From NCBI RefSeq assembly GCF_029958925.1, contig NZ_CP124616.1, forward strand, positions 3,844,001-3,908,000: a DNA stretch of 64,000 bases. Reading direction: 5' to 3'. The notes beneath the pieces are model-generated. The model saw only the letters and a list, made by a program, of their open reading frames with translations, searched no databases and was not told the DNA's origin. Within the stretch, counting starts at the first letter, position 1. Each line of letters opens with the position of its first letter. This document shows positions 29,424 to 36,953 of this stretch, piece by piece. The DNA is from Tropicibacter oceani. Its GTDB lineage: Bacteria; Pseudomonadota; Alphaproteobacteria; Rhodobacterales; Rhodobacteraceae. Made by a program: the position numbers and the translations under genes.

Positions 29424-30170
29424 CTACACCACGATCAAACCTCTACTGAGGGCCCGTGCCACCGCATGAGTCGTGTTCATCGCGCCCAGCTTGTGGCGCG
29501 CGCTTTCCACGTAAACCCGCAATGTATGTTCCGAAATGGACAGGGCGTCGGCCGCCTGTGCCCGGTTATGGCCTGTCGCCAGGAGGGTCATTGCCTCGAT
29601 CTCGCGGGGGGACAGGGGCTGAGAGCTTTCCGGCTTGCGGCCAGGCTCGAACTCAAGCGCCTTTTGATTGAATGAGTGCGCGATCAGGATCAGATCCCGG
29701 CGGTGTCTGGTTGTGAACGCCTCCCATTCTTCGTCGTTGCAACTGTGGCTAAGGGTGAAATGGGCGAACTGCCCATTCGGCCCGCGGATCGGGATCGAAT
29801 ATCCCTGGTTTCCTACGCCGTAGGTGATGGCCTCTTGCATGAAAGCGCGGGCCGCCTTGCTTGACCAGTCAAGCTGCTTCCAATCCACGGGATGGAAGCG
29901 CTGGTAACAGCCGGCAATGACGGGATCGACGCGCAGATAGCCCTTTTCGACATACCTGTTGACCCAATCCATATCATAAGTGCCGCAACCATACTGGTCT
30001 CCGTTACTGTTGACCCAATGATAAATCAGGTGGTCAACCTTGAACGCATCACGCAGGACCTCGATAACGCCCTGCAGGTCATCCAGACCTTCAGCGCGCT
30101 CCAACCGTTCGATCAGTCCTTCCAAGTGCGGTGTGTCGTCCGCAAACACCAATTCCCGTCCCCTCAACAT
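29424..30170 (-). CDS. luxR: LuxR-family quorum-sensing regulator
   Basis: A 248-residue LuxR-type regulator. The N-terminal autoinducer-binding domain has the expected aromatic and acidic residues (IYHWVNS, DMDWVNRYVEKGYLRVDPV, QLDWSS). The C-terminal helix-turn-helix begins LSPREIEAMTLLATGHNRAQAADALSISEHTLRVYVESARHKLGA. It should bind the signal made by the adjacent LuxI. The start is uncertain: ATG 30170 has a weak ribosome site, and in-frame TTG/GTG codons a few residues later (GTG at 30149) are possible. It overlaps the small upstream ORF by 80 bases. Confidence 0.93.
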   Translation of the reverse strand: MLRGRELVFADDTPHLEGLIERLERAEGLDDLQGVIEVLRDAFKVDHLIYHWVNSNGDQYGCGTYDMDWVNRYVEKGYLRVDPVIAGCYQRFHPVDWKQLDWSSKAARAFMQEAITYGVGNQGYSIPIRGPNGQFAHFTLSHSCNDEEWEAFTTRHRRDLILIAHSFNQKALEFEPGRKPESSQPLSPREIEAMTLLATGHNRAQAADALSISEHTLRVYVESARHKLGAMNTTHAVARALSRGLIVV

Positions 30171-30297
30171 GGGACGCCATCTCGGCCTGCGCCACAAGCG
30201 ACGCGTCATCCAGCTGTGCGGCGAGCGTAGGCAGCCCGTTCGCACCTGCGAATGTCTTCAGGTCGGTCAGAACGTCGAGTATCCAATCATGTCCCAT
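30091..30297 (-). CDS. Small ORF upstream of and overlapping luxR
   Basis: A 68-residue frame beginning MGHDWILDVLTDLKTFAGAN and continuing GLPTLAAQLDDASLVAQAEMAS. This N-terminal part is amphipathic and has normal codon use; I recall similar short proteins before luxR genes in other roseobacters. The last 24 residues run through the luxR start in another frame and look unlike protein (RHTALGRTDRTVGAR). It may be a translated leader coupled to luxR, or an ancestral ORF extended by loss of its stop. No catalytic motif is seen. Confidence 0.6.
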   Translation of the reverse strand: MGHDWILDVLTDLKTFAGANGLPTLAAQLDDASLVAQAEMASHVEGTGIGVCGRHTALGRTDRTVGAR

Positions 30298-30317
30298 GTT
30301 GAGTCTCTCTTTCAGGT

Positions 30318-30337
30318 GGTTAATGAAGCGTTAAAAC
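30318..30337. promoter_or_regulatory. Imperfect dyad upstream of the luxR leader ORF
   Basis: GGTTAATGAAGCGTTAAAAC resembles the luxI-proximal dyad (GGTTAA on the left, TTAA on the right) with a 7-base centre. It lies 21 bases upstream of the leader ORF start, so it could mediate autoregulation. Support is weak. Confidence 0.25.
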
Positions 30338-30447
30338 AACTATAGCACGTGCCGATTCACGCCAAAATTCACGGAATTCCCCTCCCCAAAAACTGCGAGG
30401 GGGCGAAAAATAAGCCGTTGTTTCTAAAAACGGGGCCCCGGAATGCG

Positions 30448-30485
30448 AAACGCCCGCGATGCCGGGGGGCGATTCGCGGGCGTTT
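30448..30485 (-). terminator. Terminator hairpin of ccr
   Basis: AAACGCCCGCGA and TCGCGGGCGTTT form a perfect 12-base stem with a 14-base loop, 20 bases beyond the ccr stop. The stem ends in TTT on the minus strand. Confidence 0.75.
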
Positions 30486-30505
30486 GCAAAGGCTGTGGGC
30501 GGTGC

Positions 30506-31792
30506 TTACTTGCGCGCTTCGAGCGCATCCTCAAAGGTCCGCAGTCCGGTCTTGGGGGCCTGAACCAGAACCGCCATGTTTCCGGGCTTGTGCTCGTTGC
30601 GCATCATCTTCATGTGCGCCGCCGGGATGTCCTCCCAGGGAAAGACCTCGGACATGCAGGGATCAAGGCGCCGCTCGATCATCAGACGGTTAGCCGAGGC
30701 AGCCTGCTTGAGGTTGGCAAAGTGCGACCCCTGCAGACGCTTCTGGTGCATCCACATGTAGCGCACGTCAAAGGTGCAGTTGAACCCCGAGGTGCCGGCG
30801 CAGATCACGACGATCCCGCCTTTCTTCACCACCAGCGTGGAGACGGGGAATGTCGCTTCGCCCGGGTGTTCGAACACCATGTCGACGCTGACGCCCTTGC
30901 CGGTGATCTCCCAGATCGCCTTGCCGAACTTGCGCGCCTCTTTGAGCCACTCGTTGTATTCGGGCGTGTTCACCGTGGGCAGCTGCCCCCAGCAGTTGAA
31001 ATCCTTGCGGTTGATGACGCCCTTGGCACCTTGGTCCATGACGAACTGGCGTTTGCTTTCGTCCGAAATCACGCCGATCGCATTGGCGCCCGCCGTGTTG
31101 GCCAGCTGGATCGCATAGGACCCCAGGCCGCCCGAGGCGCCCCAGACCAGGACGTTCTGCCCGGGCTTGAGCTCGTGCGGGTGATGGCCGAACAGCATCC
31201 GGTAGGCGGTGGCCAGCGTCAGGGTATAGCAAGCGGCCTCTTCCCAGGTCAGGTGCTTGGGGCGCGGCATCAGCTGCTGGGCCTGCACACGGGTGAACTG
31301 GGCAAAGGAGCCGTCGCCCGTCTCGTAGCCCCAGATCCGCTGGCTGGGCGAGAACATCGGATCGCCGCCGTTGCACTCTTCGTCGTCGCCGTCGTCCTGG
31401 TTGCAGTGGATCACGACCTCGTCGCCCACTTTCCAGTTCTTCACCTTGTCGCCGACTTTCCAGACGATGCCCGAGGCATCGGACCCGGCGATGTGGTAAT
31501 CCTGACCATGCACGTCAAAGGGGCTGATCGGAACGCCCTTGCCGGCCCAGACGCCATTATAGTTGACGCCCGCCGCCATCACCAGGACCAGCACCTCGTG
31601 GCTGTCGACGTCCCAGGTGTCGACCACTTCGACCTGAAAGGATTTGTCCGGATCGCCGTGACGCTCGCGGCGGATGTTCCAAGCATACATTTTCTTGGGA
31701 ACATAGCCGAGGGGCGGCATTTCGCCGATCTCATAGAGGTCTTTTTCCGGCGCGTCGTACTGGGCGATCCCCGTTTGCGTGTCCAGAGCCAT
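30506..31792 (-). CDS. ccr: Crotonyl-CoA carboxylase/reductase
   Basis: A 428-residue medium-chain dehydrogenase/reductase of the crotonyl-CoA carboxylase/reductase group. It converts crotonyl-CoA, CO2 and NADPH to (2S)-ethylmalonyl-CoA, the key step of the ethylmalonyl-CoA pathway of acetyl-CoA assimilation. The NADPH loop WGASGGLGS is at 217-225, the conserved AAGVNYNGVWA at 73-83 and HGQDYHIAGSDASG at about 95-108. The length is typical. Ecm is 1.9 kb away. A motif shared with ecm and mcl2 lies 54 bases upstream of the start. AGGAGG precedes the ATG. Confidence 0.97.
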   Translation of the reverse strand: MALDTQTGIAQYDAPEKDLYEIGEMPPLGYVPKKMYAWNIRRERHGDPDKSFQVEVVDTWDVDSHEVLVLVMAAGVNYNGVWAGKGVPISPFDVHGQDYHIAGSDASGIVWKVGDKVKNWKVGDEVVIHCNQDDGDDEECNGGDPMFSPSQRIWGYETGDGSFAQFTRVQAQQLMPRPKHLTWEEAACYTLTLATAYRMLFGHHPHELKPGQNVLVWGASGGLGSYAIQLANTAGANAIGVISDESKRQFVMDQGAKGVINRKDFNCWGQLPTVNTPEYNEWLKEARKFGKAIWEITGKGVSVDMVFEHPGEATFPVSTLVVKKGGIVVICAGTSGFNCTFDVRYMWMHQKRLQGSHFANLKQAASANRLMIERRLDPCMSEVFPWEDIPAAHMKMMRNEHKPGNMAVLVQAPKTGLRTFEDALEARK

Positions 31793-31845
31793 GGTGGCCT
31801 CCTGTCTTTGTCCAGTTGTTAACTATTTCGCGATTGCAGCGCAGA

Positions 31846-31860
31846 TTCGCGGCGTTGCAG
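31846..31860 (-). promoter_or_regulatory. EMCP motif upstream of ccr
   Basis: On the coding strand this reads CTGCAACGCCGCGAA and fits CTGCANCGCSGCRAA, the form shared with ecm and mcl2. Further CTGCA words occur nearby (about 31835, 31933 and 31953), so the whole 31793-31961 gap may be a regulator-binding region. Confidence 0.55.
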
Positions 31861-31961
31861 AAATGAATACGCAGGGTCGCGCAACAATGCAACTCCAAGA
31901 AATGACTTTTTGAAATTTTATAACCGAGCGAGTGCAGAATTTCCGATGCGTGTGCAGAAAC

Positions 31962-33317
31962 TCAGCCTTTGGGCGGAAACAGGTGCGCGATCGAGTTGGC
32001 GTAGAAGGTTACGATGGTGCGCGTCTCGTGCGGGATCACGTAGGTGCCGGTCTGGTCGATCACTGCGCCGCGCTGCATCAGGGCGCGCAGGCCGAAGTCC
32101 AGCGCATAGGCAGGATCGTTGCGCGGCAGGTGCACATGAGAGGGGGCGAGCGTACCAAGCGCCGCTTCGAACCTTTCGGCCAAGACCACTTTGCTGGCCG
32201 GACCCTGCATCAGGACATGGGCCACCAAAGGCACCGGCAGGACCGGAACAATCTCGGCGACGCGGTCCATCAGGGTGTGCGACAGGGCCTCGGGGTCGCG
32301 CGCTATCCCGGAATTCTCGCGCAGCGACAGGGGTTTTCCGAAACTGACCGCAGCATAGCCAAAGCGGTGAAACCGCCCGGTCAGACGCAGCCAAAGCTGT
32401 TTGAAAACTGCCGTCAGGATATGCGTGATCGAGGCGCCAAAGCGATCGGCGCCAGAGCTGAGCTTGGCGATCAGAACGTTGTCTTCGAGCACGCGGTCAT
32501 AGTTCAGCGCCACCGGAACAAAGACCACGTCCCGCGCCTCCATGTCCAGATCTTCGAGGATATAGCTGATCAGGCCCAGCTTGGGCTGGCGCAGGGCACC
32601 GTCCAGGCTCAGCCCGCCTTCGGGAAAGATTGCCTGCGTGACCCCGGCCGCGGCGGCCATCTGCACATAACGCCGCAGCACCATGCGATACAGCCCGTCG
32701 CGCGAATTGCGCCGGATGAAATAGGCCCCCAACGACCGGATCAGCCGCGACAAGGGCCAGACCTGCGCCCATTCGCCCACCGCATAGGACAGCGTCGTGC
32801 GGTCGGCGGCCAGATGCGTGACCAGCACGTAATCCATGTTCGAACGATGGTTCATGATGAAGATCACGGTGGCGTCAGGATCGACCCCGGCCAGTTCGCG
32901 CGGATCGTGATGGCCCAGCCTGACCCGGTACAGCGCATTCGACAAAAGCCGCGCCGCCCGCACCCCCCAGCCGAAATAGGCAAAGGCCGAAAAGGACGGC
33001 ACGATTTCGCGCGCATAGCGGCGCGCCTTTTCAAAGGCCACGTCTTCGCGCACGCCGGTGTCGCGGGCGTAATCGACAATCGCCTGGGTGACGTCCGGAT
33101 CATAGCACAGGCGCTGGATCAGATCGTAGCGCCGCAGCATCTTGAACGGCTGGATCGGACGTTGCAGCCGGGTGTTCAACCGGGCGACCGCGCGCTCCAT
33201 CCGCCGCCGAAAGAACCAGCGCACCGACGGGAACAGAAAGTGGGACGCGAAAGTGACCGCTGCAAAAAGCAGGATCAGAACGAAAAGCCAGAGCGGGAGC
33301 GTCACGGGATGCGTCAT
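31962..33317 (-). CDS. PlsB-like glycerol-phosphate acyltransferase-family protein
   Basis: A 451-residue membrane protein with an N-terminal helix (about 7-28) and an acyltransferase domain. The catalytic HX4D motif is NHRSNMDYVL (His157, Asp162) and the substrate motif FPEGG is at 231-235. The layout resembles the glycerol-3-phosphate acyltransferase PlsB branch but is much shorter than the E. coli enzyme. The acceptor is not certain. It lies between ccr and ecm: its stop is 169 bases upstream of ccr, and its start shares the 365-base gap with divergent ecm. Confidence 0.87.
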   Translation of the reverse strand: MTHPVTLPLWLFVLILLFAAVTFASHFLFPSVRWFFRRRMERAVARLNTRLQRPIQPFKMLRRYDLIQRLCYDPDVTQAIVDYARDTGVREDVAFEKARRYAREIVPSFSAFAYFGWGVRAARLLSNALYRVRLGHHDPRELAGVDPDATVIFIMNHRSNMDYVLVTHLAADRTTLSYAVGEWAQVWPLSRLIRSLGAYFIRRNSRDGLYRMVLRRYVQMAAAAGVTQAIFPEGGLSLDGALRQPKLGLISYILEDLDMEARDVVFVPVALNYDRVLEDNVLIAKLSSGADRFGASITHILTAVFKQLWLRLTGRFHRFGYAAVSFGKPLSLRENSGIARDPEALSHTLMDRVAEIVPVLPVPLVAHVLMQGPASKVVLAERFEAALGTLAPSHVHLPRNDPAYALDFGLRALMQRGAVIDQTGTYVIPHETRTIVTFYANSIAHLFPPKG

Positions 33318-33526
33318 TGTCAGTTACCCTCGCAGGGCCGGCAACGCGGGGCAAGAGGGTCGATCCGTACCAAAGCCCGCGCGAATCGCACCAAACTGCC
33401 CCGGTTTTCGCCGTTTCGCCCGAAATGACATGGCGTCGGGGCCGGTGCGCCTGGATAATGCGCCGCGCGGCGGGGGTTTGGTACGAAACCGGGGGGCTTT
33501 TGGTACAGATTTCAAAATTCGCATGT

Positions 33527-33600
33527 CGCGCCGCGATGCAGCGACTCCCCTCGATGCTGCAACTGCGATATAATGCGCCGGATCGCTGCATCGCGGCGAA
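33527..33600. promoter_or_regulatory. EMCP motif as a long inverted repeat upstream of ecm
   Basis: CGCCGCGATGCAGCGA (33529-33544) and TCGCTGCATCGCGGCG (33583-33598) are a perfect 16-base inverted repeat, centres 54 bases apart, or about five helical turns. Each arm carries the shared motif; the right copy reads CTGCATCGCGGCGAA (33586-33600) in the direction of ecm. It abuts a TTGACA box, a geometry that suits an activator dimer or tetramer. Confidence 0.7.
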
Positions 33601-33630
33601 TTGACAGCGACATATTATTTCGCGTATCAA
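33601..33630 (+). promoter_or_regulatory. Candidate sigma-70-type promoter of ecm
   Basis: TTGACA (33601-33606) and TATCAA (33625-33630) are separated by 18 bases, immediately downstream of the inverted repeat. An alternative TATAAT at 33569-33574 lies inside the repeat but lacks a good -35 box. Confidence 0.5.
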
Positions 33631-33682
33631 TCGCCCGACGCAACAAGATTGCCCGGATTGAACCGCCCAGACGGAGGCCCCG

Positions 33683-35644
33683 ATGACCGAGACCACCAAA
33701 GATCGCCCCTGGCTGATCCGCACCTATGCGGGCCACTCGACCGCCGAAAAGTCGAATGCGCTGTACCGCGCCAACCTTGCCAAGGGCCAGACCGGCCTGT
33801 CGGTCGCTTTCGATCTGCCGACCCAGACCGGCTATGACAGCGATCACATCCTGAGCAAGGGCGAGGTCGGCAAGGTCGGCGTGCCGGTCTGCCATCTGGG
33901 CGACATGCGCACCCTGTTTCAGGATATCCCGCTGGACCAGATGAACACCTCGATGACGATCAACGCGACGGCGCCCTGGCTGCTGTCTTTGTATATCGCG
34001 GTGGCCGAGGAACAGGGCGCGGATGTGACCAAGCTGCAAGGCACGGTGCAAAATGACCTGATCAAGGAATACCTGTCGCGCGGCACCTATATCTGTCCGC
34101 CGAAACCCAGCCTGAAGATGATCGGCGACGTGGCGGAATACTGTTATCAGCATGTGCCGAAATGGAACCCGATGAACGTGTGTTCCTATCACCTGCAAGA
34201 GGCGGGCGCGACGCCGGAACAGGAACTGTCCTTTGCGCTGGCCACCGCCATCGCGGTTCTGGACGAGCTGAAACCGCGCGTCGCGGATGAGGATTTCCCG
34301 GCGCTTTGCGGGCGGATTTCGTTTTTCGTGAACGCGGGCATCCGCTTTGTCACCGAGATGTGCAAGATGCGCGCCTTTGTCGATCTGTGGGACGAGATCC
34401 TGCTGGAGCGTTACGGCGTGGACGAGGCCAAGTACCGCAGGTTCCGCTATGGCGTGCAGGTCAACAGCCTTGGCCTGACGGAACAGCAGCCGGAAAACAA
34501 CGTCTACCGGATTTTGATCGAAATGCTGGCGGTGACGCTGTCGAAAAAGGCCCGGGCGCGCGCCGTGCAGCTGCCTGCCTGGAACGAGGCGCTGGGCCTG
34601 CCGCGCCCCTGGGATCAGCAGTGGTCGATGCGGATGCAGCAGATCCTGGCCTATGAAACCGACCTGTTGGAATATGACGACCTGTTCGAAAACAACCCGG
34701 CCGTGGAACGCAAGGTGCAGGCGCTGAAAGACGGCGCGCGGGCGGAACTGGCAAACATCGAATCCATGGGCGGCGCAATTGGCGCGATCGACTACATGAA
34801 GGGCCGGTTGGTCGAGTCGAATGCCGAACGGCTGGGTCGGATCGAGCGCAACGAAACGGTCGTCGTCGGCGTGAACCGCTGGACCGAGGGCGAAGCCTCG
34901 CCCCTGGTCGGGGAAGACGGCGGCATCATGGTGGTCGACCCGGCGGTGGAACAGGAACAGATCGGGCGGCTGAATGCATGGCGGGCCGAGCGCGACGCGG
35001 CGGCGGTCAAATCCGCGCTGGCGGCGCTGCGCGAGGCGGCCGCAATGGGCCAGAACGTCATGCCGGCGTCGATTGCCTGCGCCAAGGCCGGGGTGACCAC
35101 AGGCGAATGGGCGGGCGAAATGCGCGCCGTGCATGGCGAATACCGCGCGCCCACAGGTGTGTCCAAGGCCATGTCGAACAAGACCGAAGGGCTGGAGGAT
35201 CTGCGCGCCATGGTCGACGCGGTATCTGACCGCCTTGGCCGCCGGTTGAAGTTCCTGGTGGGCAAGCCGGGGCTGGACGGGCATTCGAACGGCGCCGAGC
35301 AGATCGCCTTTCGCGCGCGCGACTGCGGGATGGACATCGACTATGAGGGCATCCGCCTGACGCCCGAACAGATCGTCGAGGCGGCGGGCAATGGTGCCCA
35401 TGTGATCGGTCTGTCGATCCTGTCGGGCAGCCATATCCCGCTGGTCGAAGAGGTCATGTCCCGCATGCGCGAGGCCGGTCTGGGCACCCCGGTGGTGGTC
35501 GGCGGGATCATCCCCGACGAGGACGCGGCGCGGCTGAGGGCGATGGGTGTGGCCAAGGTCTATACCCCCAAGGATTTCGAGCTGAACGCGATCATGCGCG
35601 ATGTCGTGACGCTGGCCGATCCGCAGGCCGTAGCTGCCGAATAA
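33683..35644 (+). CDS. ecm: (2R)-Ethylmalonyl-CoA mutase
   Basis: A 653-residue coenzyme-B12-dependent mutase that converts (2R)-ethylmalonyl-CoA to (2S)-methylsuccinyl-CoA. The N-terminal substrate-binding barrel contains SVAFDLPTQTGYDSDH and the C-terminal cobalamin domain carries the base-off motif DGHSNG at 532-537 with the cobalt ligand His534. Length and N terminus (MTETTKDRPWLIRTYAGHS) match the ethylmalonyl-CoA branch rather than the longer methylmalonyl-CoA mutases; ccr nearby supports this. A hairpin terminator follows. Confidence 0.95.
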   Translation: MTETTKDRPWLIRTYAGHSTAEKSNALYRANLAKGQTGLSVAFDLPTQTGYDSDHILSKGEVGKVGVPVCHLGDMRTLFQDIPLDQMNTSMTINATAPWLLSLYIAVAEEQGADVTKLQGTVQNDLIKEYLSRGTYICPPKPSLKMIGDVAEYCYQHVPKWNPMNVCSYHLQEAGATPEQELSFALATAIAVLDELKPRVADEDFPALCGRISFFVNAGIRFVTEMCKMRAFVDLWDEILLERYGVDEAKYRRFRYGVQVNSLGLTEQQPENNVYRILIEMLAVTLSKKARARAVQLPAWNEALGLPRPWDQQWSMRMQQILAYETDLLEYDDLFENNPAVERKVQALKDGARAELANIESMGGAIGAIDYMKGRLVESNAERLGRIERNETVVVGVNRWTEGEASPLVGEDGGIMVVDPAVEQEQIGRLNAWRAERDAAAVKSALAALREAAAMGQNVMPASIACAKAGVTTGEWAGEMRAVHGEYRAPTGVSKAMSNKTEGLEDLRAMVDAVSDRLGRRLKFLVGKPGLDGHSNGAEQIAFRARDCGMDIDYEGIRLTPEQIVEAAGNGAHVIGLSILSGSHIPLVEEVMSRMREAGLGTPVVVGGIIPDEDAARLRAMGVAKVYTPKDFELNAIMRDVVTLADPQAVAAE

Positions 35645-35675
35645 CCAGCCTCAACCCAGACAAGAATTAACGATT

Positions 35676-35704
35676 GGCCGCTCTCTTAAATGGGGGCGGC
35701 CTTT
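35676..35704 (+). terminator. Terminator of ecm
   Basis: GGCCGC and GCGGCC form a 6-base stem followed by TTT, 31 bases after the ecm stop. Confidence 0.7.
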
Positions 35705-35726
35705 CGCTATTCAGCGTCAATTGCCC

Positions 35727-35771
35727 GGATTAATCCCGATTAATTGAATGACTGTCACAAAACGATACTAT
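35727..35771 (+). promoter_or_regulatory. Promoter and palindrome upstream of the H-NS-like gene
   Basis: GGATTAATCC (35727-35736) is a perfect palindrome, repeated in part as GATTAAT at 35738. TTGAAT (35744-35749) and TACTAT (35766-35771) with 16 bases between form a plausible promoter. The stretch up to 35822 is clearly A+T-rich compared with its surroundings, a typical target for H-NS-type autoregulation. Confidence 0.45.
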
Positions 35772-35822
35772 GTATTTATACGAATAGATTTTAATGGTCT
35801 GGGAAAGCCAAGGAGAAAGAAC

Positions 35823-36131
35823 ATGAATATCGATCTGGACAGCCTGTCCCAAGAAGAGCTGCAGACTTTGATCAAGGACGCGCAAAAGGCGTTGAAATCG
35901 GTCGATGCCCGCCGCAAGGCCGAAGCAAAACGCGCCGCCGAAAAGGCCGCGAAGGAATTCGGATTTTCGCTGGACGAGGTGATTGGCGCCGGCACCAAGG
36001 GGTCAAAGGGCGAACCAAAATACGCCAACCCCGCCGATGCCAGCCAGACCTGGACAGGACGTGGCCGCAAACCCAACTGGGTGATCGACGCCCTGGCCGC
36101 CGGCAAGTCGCTTGAAGATCTGACCCTGTGA
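35823..36131 (+). CDS. H-NS-family DNA-binding protein
   Basis: A 102-residue H-NS/HvrA-type nucleoid protein. The N-terminal half is a charged coiled coil for oligomerisation (about 7-47). The C-terminal DNA-binding domain carries [22 protein letters not shown], the family core with the AT-hook-like GRGRKP at 79-84. It binds A+T-rich curved DNA and silences or modulates promoters; HvrA of Rhodobacter acts on photosynthesis and nitrogen genes. AAGGAG precedes the ATG. The deoD gene follows after 13 bases and may be cotranscribed. Confidence 0.93.
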   Translation: MNIDLDSLSQEELQTLIKDAQKALKSVDARRKAEAKRAAEKAAKEFGFSLDEVIGAGTKGSKGEPKYANPADASQTWTGRGRKPNWVIDALAAGKSLEDLTL

Positions 36132-36144
36132 TCGGAGCGCGACC

Positions 36145-36849
36145 ATGACCCCTCATATCGCGGCTCAGCCGGGGCAGATTGCGCCGACTGTCCTGATGCC
36201 CGGGGATCCGCTGCGCGCGGAATGGGCGGCCCAGACTTTTCTGGACAATCCTGAATGCGTGAACCGGGTGCGCGGGATGCTGGGCTATACTGGCACCTAC
36301 AAGGGGCATCCGGTCACGATCCACGGGTCGGGCATGGGAATGCCCAGCCTGTCGATTTATGCCAATGAGCTGATCACGCAATACGGGGCAAAGACGCTTA
36401 TCCGAATTGGCTCTTGCGGGGCAATGCAGGAAAGCGTCGGCATTCGGGATGTCATTCTTGCCATGACGGCATCGTCCCTGTCCACGCCATCGCGCGGGAT
36501 ATTCAAGGAATTGAATTTCGCCCCTTGCGCGGATTATGGTCTTTTGCGTGCCGCCGCCGATGTGGCCGCCGGGCGCGGTGTGACCCATCACGTGGGCGGC
36601 ATTTATTCGTCGGATGTGTTTTATGACGAACGCCCCGACCTGACCGAACAGATGACCCGCCACGGCATTCTGGGCGTCGAAATGGAGGCAGCCGAACTGT
36701 ATAATCTGGCGGCCCGTCACGGCGTGCGTGCACTGGCGGTTCTGACCGTGTCGGACCACCTCATCACCCACGAGGCCCTGCCCGCATCCGAGCGCGAGCG
36801 GTCCTTTGGCGACATGGTGGAAATCGCGCTGGAAGCCGCCTTTTCCTGA
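36145..36849 (+). CDS. deoD: Purine nucleoside phosphorylase (DeoD type)
   Basis: A 234-residue hexameric-type purine nucleoside phosphorylase. The blocks [52 protein letters not shown] and VSDHL match DeoD, including the catalytic Asp of the VSDH motif. It splits purine nucleosides with phosphate to base and ribose 1-phosphate in the cytoplasm. It is followed by a strong terminator. Confidence 0.96.
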   Translation: MTPHIAAQPGQIAPTVLMPGDPLRAEWAAQTFLDNPECVNRVRGMLGYTGTYKGHPVTIHGSGMGMPSLSIYANELITQYGAKTLIRIGSCGAMQESVGIRDVILAMTASSLSTPSRGIFKELNFAPCADYGLLRAAADVAAGRGVTHHVGGIYSSDVFYDERPDLTEQMTRHGILGVEMEAAELYNLAARHGVRALAVLTVSDHLITHEALPASERERSFGDMVEIALEAAFS

Positions 36850-36869
36850 TCCCGCCGGATCGCGACCTC

Positions 36870-36905
36870 AAACCCGCCTTGCGCAAATGCGCCGGGCGGG
36901 TTTTT
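36870..36905 (+). terminator. Rho-independent terminator of deoD
   Basis: AAACCCGCC and GGCGGGTTT flank a 16-base centre that itself pairs (TGCGCAAATGCGC); TTTTT follows. It starts 21 bases after the deoD stop. Confidence 0.9.
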
Positions 36906-36953
36906 CTGTTTGCAAAGGGCGGCACAAGGCCAACCTGAACGGAGAGTCGGATC

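Larger units (their letters stand above)
33318..33682. other. Intergenic control region between plsB-like gene and ecm
   Basis: The 365 bases hold no gene. The left 200 bases presumably contain the promoter of the minus-strand acyltransferase and show nothing recognised. The right part has the inverted repeat at 33527-33600 and the ecm promoter at 33601-33630. Confidence 0.6.

Noticed and set aside
33569-33574. TATAAT inside the ecm inverted repeat as the main -10 box
   Set aside because: No acceptable -35 box at 16-18 bases. TTGACA/TATCAA just downstream is better, so it is noted only as a possible second start.
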